The position numbers and the translations under genes are program-made. A stretch of DNA of 64,000 nt from Sphingomonas sp. HMP9. Lineage in GTDB: Bacteria; Pseudomonadota; Alphaproteobacteria; Sphingomonadales; Sphingomonadaceae. Shown here in pieces: positions 58,362 through 64,000 of the stretch; the first letter of the stretch is position 1, and each line of letters begins with the position of its first letter. Where the stretch lies: positions 896,501 to 960,500 of the forward strand of contig NZ_AP022673.1 of the NCBI RefSeq assembly GCF_013374115.1, given 5' to 3'. Below the pieces are notes generated by a model. That model was given only the letters and a program-made list of their open reading frames with translations, was not told where the DNA came from and did no database searches.

Positions 58362-59845
58362 TCACCAGCCGATCGCGCCGCCCAGCCTGAACGTGCGGGG
58401 GCGTAGTGGCGTGTATTCGTTGCGTGCCGCAAGCGCGAACGGGTTGCCGCCGGCAAAGCGATCGCCTTTCACGTCGAACAAATTCTCGACCGTGGCGGTC
58501 AACGGGACGGTGTTCCTGGTCCATGTGCCGCCGAGGTGCGTGCTGCCATATTCGCCCTGCGCAATGTCGAGTGGCGCCTGCGTCCCGACGGTCGAGCGCC
58601 CGACATAGCGCCAACCGGCATCGACGCTCGCGCGCGCCGCGGTGCCGACCGACCATTCATAGCCAATGTCCCCGAGACCGCGAAGGGCGGCGTGTTGGGC
58701 AAGCGAGCGCCGACCTGCCGCCGCAGTGCCGGATCCGGATCGGTGACGCGCGTCTCGTTGAGGAACATCGCCATGTCGATCCGGAGGCCGGCCAGTGGAA
58801 CCCAGTTGGCGCTCGCCTCCAGCCCGTAGATATGACTGTTGCCGAGATTGGTGGTGAACGGAAAGCCGGATCGATCGACCAGGTCCGCCTGGATATGCCG
58901 CCAGTCGGTCAGCGATGCGCCGATCGATGCGGCAAGCCCCAGCGGCCCCTGCCGCTCCCTGCGCAGGCCGATCTCCGCGACGTGGATGGTATCGGGAATG
59001 AGGTCGGCAACACGGCCGACGCCCGGCGCCACGGTAACGCCGCCGGTCCGAAAACCCGACTGATAGCGCGCATAGGCCGCCAGCGTCGGGGTCAACAGCC
59101 AGGAAGCACCAAATGTCGGATCGAGCCGGGTCGAACTGCGCCCGCGGATGTAGGTCGTCGTCTTCAGCCTCGCGATCGGATCGCCGTCGGTGCGCTGGTG
59201 CGTCAGTCGTGCGCCCGCGGTGATGGTCAACGCCGGGCTGATCGCGATCCCTGCTTTGCCGAACACCGCGGCATCCCGCGTCCGGTTGGTGACGCCGACG
59301 ATGTCGCGCAACCTGTCGGGCGCACCATAGCGGCGCGCATACGCATCGCGCGCGTGAATGAGCGCGACACCGATCAGCCAGCCGGCGCCGTTCGGCCTTG
59401 CGCGGGACAGCCGCGTCTCGTGCGAGAACAACCGGCTGCGCTCGTCGGTGTCGTAGGCGATCGGCGTATCCGGCCGGATCGGTCGCGTGGCGTCGAACCG
59501 GCTTTCCGCATCGCGGTGGACGAACCCGGTCGCCGAGACGAGGTGCAGCCCGTCTTCCCAACGCCTGTCGACGACGACACGCCCGAGGAAATATTGCTGG
59601 GTGAACGGCTGGGCGAGCAGCGACGCGCGCGACAGCGGCGCCATGCCGCGCTCGGCATATTGCAGGTCGGGGGCGGTCACGTTCTGGATCACGGCGCCCG
59701 CGTCGATCGTCCACCCGCTTGCCGGAACGACGCGGACGTCCAGGCGTCCGCCCGACGTCGTCTCGCCGTGCTCGCCGAAGCCGTCGTGGCGCAGCGTGCA
59801 CCTGCCATCCTTGCTGGCGGTCGCAGCATCGCGCTGGAAAACCTG
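58362..59845 (-). pseudogene. TonB-dependent receptor, truncated at its 5' end and frameshifted
   Basis: The minus strand encodes most of a TonB-receptor barrel in two frames. From about 59845 to 58671: FGEHGETTSGGRLDVRVVPAS, APDLQYAERGM, LFSHETRLSRARPNGAGWLIG, GASWLLTPTLAAYARYQSGF. From about 58670 to 58362: GDIGYEWSVGTAARASVDAG, TVENLFDVKGDRFAGG and the C-terminal end FRLGGAIGW. Adding one base in the CCCC at 58670-58673 would join them (PPFAVSGDIGYEW). The signal peptide and plug are missing: frame stops at 59846-59848, next to a histidine-kinase fragment. Confidence 0.82.
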
Positions 59846-59862
59846 TCAACGCTATCGACACC

Positions 59863-60208
59863 GCGCCAAGGCTATCCTGGCGCGATCACCCTCGCGCTGG
59901 AAAACCTCGTCGACAATGCCGTACGCCATACGCGGACGGGTACGACCATCATCGTCCGCGTGAACCGGGATGGCAGCGTAAGCGTCCTCGACGACGGCGA
60001 AGGCATTCCCGTCGAGCATCTGACCCGTCTGAAGGAGCGGTTCTGGCGTGCCGACGGGCCCCGTTCCGAGGGCTCTGGCATCGGCCTGTCGATCGTCGAC
60101 CGCGTCGCGCGCGCGCGCCACGGCATCCTGAACATCAGCCCGCGGGCCAGTGGCAGCGGACTGGAGTTCCGGATGACCTTGGGGTTGTCCGATCGGCTCG
60201 CGTCGTAA
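59863..60208 (+). pseudogene. Histidine-kinase C-terminal fragment (ATPase domain only)
   Basis: The plus strand reads ALENLVDNAVRHTRTGTTII, then VLDDGEGIPVEHLTRLKERFWRADGPRSEGSGIGLSIVDRVA (N, G1, F and G2 boxes in order), and ends SDRLAS. The dimerisation/phosphoacceptor domain, sensor and membrane part are missing; no plausible start precedes it. A 16-bp direct repeat (TCGCGCTGGAAAACCT at 59829 and 59892) marks the junction with the TonB-receptor remnant. It is non-functional as a kinase. Confidence 0.75.
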
Positions 60209-60229
60209 AACGCGGGCCGATCGGCATCG

Positions 60230-61033
60230 CTAGGTGGAGGGCAGAGACCCCAGCGTATCGGTGACGCGTCGCCGCAGATCGGGATCGCGCGTGATCTCCA
60301 GCATGGCGCTCAAGCTGCCGCGCGCGGCCGTCACATCGCCATCGACCAGTTCCAACCGTGCGCGCTCCCACCACGCATGCCCATAGGCGGGGGCCATCAA
60401 GGTCATCCGCGTATACAGCTCCAGCGCGCGTCGGCCGAACCCTGCCTGCTCGGCGCGCGTCGCCTGGTTCAGCAGCAGCCGCACCAGGATCGCGCGGTTC
60501 GGCATCGTCGCGACGTGGTTCACCGCGGCGGCAGGCCCGCTCTGCGATGCGAGCACCAGGGCGGCCAGCGCCTCGCGGTCGACGCGGATCCCGCCCCTAA
60601 ACGGATCGACGATCACGGGTGACGCTTCAGCGCCGACCATCACCAGCACGTGCCCGGGGACATCGAGCGCGTCCGCCGTCCATCCGACCCGGCGTGCCGC
60701 GCCCACATAGAGGATCGAGAGGCTGACCGGCAGGCCGCGACGCCGGTCGATGACGCGGATCAGGTCGGCGTTGGCGGGATCGTCATAGGTCTCCCGGTCG
60801 CCGACGAAGCCGAACTCCTCGCCCACCACCTCCGACAGGCTGTCGGCCCGGGCTTCCGCGGTAACGGCGTTGCGGCCGACCGTATCGAGACGCGTCGCCA
60901 CGGCATCGATCAGCATGCGGTAGGGGGCCGGGTCGACACCTGCATGATCGAGCAGCGCGAGCGACAGTGCGGCCTCGTCGAGAATGATGTCGTCCTCGTC
61001 GAGGAGACCGAGGCGGATCAGGTTTTCGTTCAT
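60230..61033 (-). CDS. SirB1-family transglutaminase-like protein
   Basis: A 267-residue cytoplasmic protein. The N-terminal helical domain is followed by RRGLPVSLSILYVGAARRVGWTADALDVPGHVLVMVG (residues ~97-133), the transglutaminase-like core in which the usual Cys is replaced by Ser (PVSLS), as in many SirB1 members. C-terminal tetratricopeptide-like helices (ATRAEQAGFGRRALELYTRM, HAWWERARLELVDGDVTAARG) complete the family. I start at the ATG at 61033; an upstream in-frame start adds 15 residues without a ribosome site. Function of the family is unclear. Confidence 0.82.
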   Translation of the reverse strand: MNENLIRLGLLDEDDIILDEAALSLALLDHAGVDPAPYRMLIDAVATRLDTVGRNAVTAEARADSLSEVVGEEFGFVGDRETYDDPANADLIRVIDRRRGLPVSLSILYVGAARRVGWTADALDVPGHVLVMVGAEASPVIVDPFRGGIRVDREALAALVLASQSGPAAAVNHVATMPNRAILVRLLLNQATRAEQAGFGRRALELYTRMTLMAPAYGHAWWERARLELVDGDVTAARGSLSAMLEITRDPDLRRRVTDTLGSLPST

Positions 61034-61144
61034 CCACCGGAGATGGGTGCGCGCGCCGACGCTGCAATGCGGCCGCACGAGATTTGACCGGGCGCAGCTA
61101 TCGGCGCGTTTGCGCGTTCATCAAGACCAACGTGGAGACCATCG

Positions 61145-61729
61145 ATGAAGCTCTATTATTCCCCCGGCGCATGTAGCCTCGCCGATCATATCGCGCTGCA
61201 TGAGGCCGGCCTTTCGTTCGAGCATGAGAAGGTCGATCTGAAGGCCAAGCGTACCGAAAGCGGTGTCGATTACACGACGATCAATCCGAAAGGGTACGTG
61301 CCCGCACTGACGCTCGACTCCGGTGAGACGGTGACCGAGAATATCGCGATCCTCGACTGGATCGCGCATCAGGACACTGCACTCAAGCCCGGCGGCACGA
61401 TGGGGCATACCCACCTGCTGGTCGCGCTCGCCTATATTTCGACAGAAATCCACAAGAGCTTCAAGCCGTTCTTTTCCGGTGGCAGCGACGCGGAGAAGGC
61501 GAAGGCCAGCGAGACGATCGTCAAGCGGCTGGGGTATCTCGCCGACACGATGCAGGGCGAGTATCTGCTCGGCGACACGCTTAGCGTAGCCGACTGCTAT
61601 CTGTTCGTGATGCTGTTGTGGGCAGCAAAGAACGCAATCGACGTGCCGGCGCCGCTCGAGGCATTCCGCGAGCGGATGAAGGCACGCCCGGCGGTCCAGA
61701 AGGCGATGACGCATGAGGGGCTGATCTGA
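61145..61729 (+). CDS. Glutathione S-transferase (beta-class-like)
   Basis: A 194-residue cytosolic GST. The N-terminal half has KLYYSPGACSLADHIALHEAGLSFE with Cys10 in the beta-class active-site position, NPKGYVPALTLDSGETVTENIAILDWIA (~residues 50-78), and the C-terminal N-capping box LGDTLSVADCYLFVMLLWA (~140-160). The start is the ATG in ACCATCGATG. It is a single gene, divergent from SirB1. Role is probably in general detoxification. Confidence 0.9.
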   Translation: MKLYYSPGACSLADHIALHEAGLSFEHEKVDLKAKRTESGVDYTTINPKGYVPALTLDSGETVTENIAILDWIAHQDTALKPGGTMGHTHLLVALAYISTEIHKSFKPFFSGGSDAEKAKASETIVKRLGYLADTMQGEYLLGDTLSVADCYLFVMLLWAAKNAIDVPAPLEAFRERMKARPAVQKAMTHEGLI

Positions 61730-61897
61730 TGCAGACGGGCGTCGCGGAAGGCGGTCACGATGTATCGATCGACCCCACGCGATGCCCGTGATCCTCGTCC
61801 GGGCGCTTCAGCGTAACGATGCGATCATGCTCAAGAAGATGCGTGCCGGACGACGTCCGCTTATACTTTATTGGTTTCTTTTCCGATTTCGCCGTCC

Positions 61898-63871
61898 ATG
61901 GACGGTCGCATGAGTGGCTTAATCTCTCGCCTCAGACAGTTGCGGCATTCCGATCAGGCGATCGCCGCGTCGGTGCGGGCGACTTTGCTCGAATCTCTCT
62001 ATGCCTCGCCGCAGTCGCTGGTCATCGGTGCACTCACCAGCAGTGGCATCACCGGGATCGTCGCGATCGTCAGCAGCAATCGCTGGCTGATCGCCTGCGC
62101 GGTGGCGATCGCCCTCGTTGCGGGGATCCGAGTGATCGACGTGATCAGGCGACGTCGGCAGCCACGCCGAGCGAAACCGTCGAAAAACAGCTGGGCGGGA
62201 CGGCAGGAGTTTCTCTATCGCTCGGGCGCGCTGGGGTATTCGGCGCTGCTCGGCACGTTCGGGTTGCTGACGCTGATCCATAGCGACGATGGCGTCCTGC
62301 AGTTGCTCGCAGTGACGACGACGATCGGCTACGCGGCGGGGATTGCCGGCCGCAACGCCGGTCGACCGTGGATCGCGCTGTCGCAACTGTGCTTTGCCTC
62401 GTTACCGCTGACGGTGGGACTGATGATATCGCTGCAGCCGCTCAAGATGGCGCTGGCGGCGGTGATCGTCCTGTTCGTGGTCGCGATGATGGACATCACC
62501 TTGCAGACCTATGGCGTCATCCTGAAGGCGACCCTGGTGTCGCGCGAGAAGGCGGCGCTCGCCGAGCATCATGCCGCCATCGCGCGTCGTGACGACCTGA
62601 CGGGCGTGGCCAACCGGACCGCGTTCCGGGAATGGTTCGAGGCGCGGTTGCAGGCCCTGGGCGACGGCGACGGGCGTCTGGCGATCTACTGGATCGACCT
62701 GGACCGGTTCAAGGAGATCAACGATTCGTTCGGGCATCTGGCCGGCAATGCGCTGCTGGCGGGGGTAGCGCAGCGGCTCGATGCGGCGTTCGGTGCGACC
62801 GGGATCGTCGCGCGGCTCGGCGGCGACGAGTTTGCGGTGATCCGCGACGTCGACCAGCAGATCGACGCCGTCGCGACGGGCGAGCAGATCATCGGGCTGG
62901 TCGAACAACCGGTCCATCACGACGGACGCGCGCTGTGTGTCGGTGCGTCGCTCGGCATCGCGATCGCACCGACCGACGGCATCGACGCGGACACGTTGTT
63001 GAAGAACGCGGATCTCGCTTTGTACCGGGCGAAAGACAGCGGCCGTGGCCAGATGCGCTTCTACGAGCCGCTGATGGACGAGAAGATCGAGCGCACTCGC
63101 GATCTCGGCGCGGAAATGCAGGGCGCGCTCGAACGCGGCGAGTTCCACCTGATGTTCCAGCCGATCTTCGACCTGACGGGCGAACGCATCCTGTCGTGCG
63201 AGACGCTGCTGCGCTGGACCAACCGCCGCTTCGGCGTGATCTCGCCGGCGGAGTTCATCCCGATCGCCGAGGACAATAGCCTGATCGTGGTGATCGGCGG
63301 CTGGGTGATCCGCGAAGCGTGCCGGATCGCCAGCGGCTGGCCCGCGGACGTGACCATCGCGGTCAACCTGTCACCGATCCAGCTGCGATCGGCAAACCTG
63401 CCGACCGTCATCATGAGCGCGCTGGCCACCAGCGGCCTTGCGGCGGACCGGCTCGAGCTTGAGGTGACGGAGTCCGTTCTGCTCGAAGACATCGATGCGT
63501 CGCTGGCGGCGCTGGACGCGATCAACCGGCTCGACGTCCGGACCACGCTCGACGATTTCGGGACGGGATATTCGTCGCTCAGCTATCTGACCAAATTCCC
63601 GTTCCAGACACTGAAGATCGATCGATCGTTCATCGCGGACCTGGAGCAAAGCCCGGCATCGGTCGCGATCGTCCAGACCGTGATCGAGCTGGCAGCCAAG
63701 CTGGGAATGCAGACGGTGGCCGAAGGGGTCGAGACGCACGCGCAGCTCGACCAGCTGCGGCGTACCCGCTGCGACGCGGTACAGGGTTTCCTACTGGCAC
63801 ACCCGATGCCGGCAAACATGATCGCGAGCATGCTTGCCGGCGCAGGCTTCAAGGCACAGGGACAGTCCTGA
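61898..63871 (+). CDS. Membrane GGDEF-EAL c-di-GMP signalling protein
   Basis: A 657-residue protein. Hydrophobic segments near 45-85 and 110-200 (SLVIGALTSSGITGIVAIVSS, LLQLLAVTTTIGYAAGIAG-like stretch, MALAAVIVLFVVAMMDITL) make a multi-helix membrane sensor. The GGDEF domain is complete, with LGGDEFAVIR at 308-312. The EAL domain has ETL (435-437) in place of EAL, plus NLSPIQL, EVTESVLLEDI, DDFGTGYSSLSYL and KIDRSFI, so metal and substrate residues look intact. Both activities are possible. c-di-GMP is also the activator of BcsA in this window. Confidence 0.9.
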   Translation: MDGRMSGLISRLRQLRHSDQAIAASVRATLLESLYASPQSLVIGALTSSGITGIVAIVSSNRWLIACAVAIALVAGIRVIDVIRRRRQPRRAKPSKNSWAGRQEFLYRSGALGYSALLGTFGLLTLIHSDDGVLQLLAVTTTIGYAAGIAGRNAGRPWIALSQLCFASLPLTVGLMISLQPLKMALAAVIVLFVVAMMDITLQTYGVILKATLVSREKAALAEHHAAIARRDDLTGVANRTAFREWFEARLQALGDGDGRLAIYWIDLDRFKEINDSFGHLAGNALLAGVAQRLDAAFGATGIVARLGGDEFAVIRDVDQQIDAVATGEQIIGLVEQPVHHDGRALCVGASLGIAIAPTDGIDADTLLKNADLALYRAKDSGRGQMRFYEPLMDEKIERTRDLGAEMQGALERGEFHLMFQPIFDLTGERILSCETLLRWTNRRFGVISPAEFIPIAEDNSLIVVIGGWVIREACRIASGWPADVTIAVNLSPIQLRSANLPTVIMSALATSGLAADRLELEVTESVLLEDIDASLAALDAINRLDVRTTLDDFGTGYSSLSYLTKFPFQTLKIDRSFIADLEQSPASVAIVQTVIELAAKLGMQTVAEGVETHAQLDQLRRTRCDAVQGFLLAHPMPANMIASMLAGAGFKAQGQS

Positions 63872-63879
63872 ACATCTGG

Positions 63880-64000
63880 TTATGCGGCCTTGTCGAGCAA
63901 CCGCGTCTGCGCACCGACAAGGCGGCGCATCAGTTTCAGATCGGCCTCGCTAAGCCGCAGCGCGGCGTCCGCCCACAGGTCGACGACGACCTCGAGCTCG
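63880..64000 (-). CDS. C-terminal end of an unidentified protein, cut by window edge
   Basis: The minus strand from the right edge reads ELEVVVDLWADAALRLSEAD followed by LKLMRRLVGAQTRLLDKAA and a TAA stop at 63880-63882. It is helical and acidic-to-basic, with no family I can recognise from 40 residues. It converges with the GGDEF-EAL gene, 8 bp apart. Confidence 0.6.
   Translation of the reverse strand, partial: ELEVVVDLWADAALRLSEADLKLMRRLVGAQTRLLDKAA

Noticed and set aside
58670..58673. Phase-variable homopolymer in the TonB receptor
   Set aside because: Only four C residues, too short for efficient slippage, and the gene has also lost its 5' end, so decay is the simpler reading.
58406..59860. 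Long plus-strand frame running into the histidine-kinase fragment
   Set aside because: It is antisense to the TonB-receptor remnant, and only the last ~115 codons have kinase motifs.

Overview
The window reads as chromosomal DNA of a GC-rich alphaproteobacterium, most likely a sphingomonad (Sphingomonas or a close relative). This is inferred from gene content and style: FadN-type beta-oxidation enzyme, aerobic homogentisate pathway, TonB receptor/PepSY loci, many small secreted DUF proteins, and dispersed palindromic repeats of the CCTGACGAAAGTCAGG and CCGGCGAAGGCCGG types. No 16S or other decisive marker is present. No tRNA, rRNA, CRISPR, IS or prophage was recognised.

Layout. 0-9.7 kb: fatty-acid catabolism (acyl-CoA ligase fragment, thiolase, FadN-like fusion enzyme, FadL porin) followed by a gamma-carbonic anhydrase and malate synthase G with a divergent LysR regulator. 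9.7-13.9 kb: tyrosine/homogentisate breakdown (MarR regulator divergent from hppD-hmgA-maiA plus a Rieske protein). 13.9-15.3 kb: trhO, whose 3' end and downstream palindromic repeat are tandemly duplicated with a 285-bp period. 15.2-20.1 kb: a two-armed locus carrying homologues of E. coli YjfI, J, K, L, M and C (DUF2170, PspA-like, DUF2491, DUF350, DUF1190 lipoprotein, ATP-grasp ligase) plus an ankyrin protein. This is the least understood functional system here and the best candidate for new biology. 20-29 kb: a GST, a dihydrolipoamide-dehydrogenase-like flavoenzyme, a periplasmic PaoABC-type molybdenum aldehyde oxidoreductase, nitronate monooxygenase and PoxB.

29.5-51 kb is an extracellular-matrix region. 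It holds a GH3 glucosidase, a complete leftward cellulose operon (bcsR-like, bcsQ, fused bcsAB, bcsC, bcsD-like, bcsZ, almost all with 4-nt or larger overlaps), an AT-rich divergent regulatory gap, and a rightward two-partner-secretion operon (TpsB transporter, TpsA adhesin with about 70 Ala-Pro dipeptides, L,D-transpeptidase). TpsB has an apparent one-base frameshift between its signal peptide and mature part. A DUF2946/PepSY pair flanks only the last ~57 codons of a TonB receptor.

51-64 kb: a prolyl-4-hydroxylase-like protein, a small HExxH protein, an EthD-like protein, MFS/LysR pair, SDR + GH130-like pair, small secreted proteins, a decayed segment where a TonB receptor and a histidine kinase have both lost their 5' ends at one junction, a SirB1-like protein, a GST, and a GGDEF-EAL membrane protein that could feed c-di-GMP to the PilZ domain of BcsA.

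All assignments come from reading translations and motifs by eye. No database search was run, so family names come from memory of the families.
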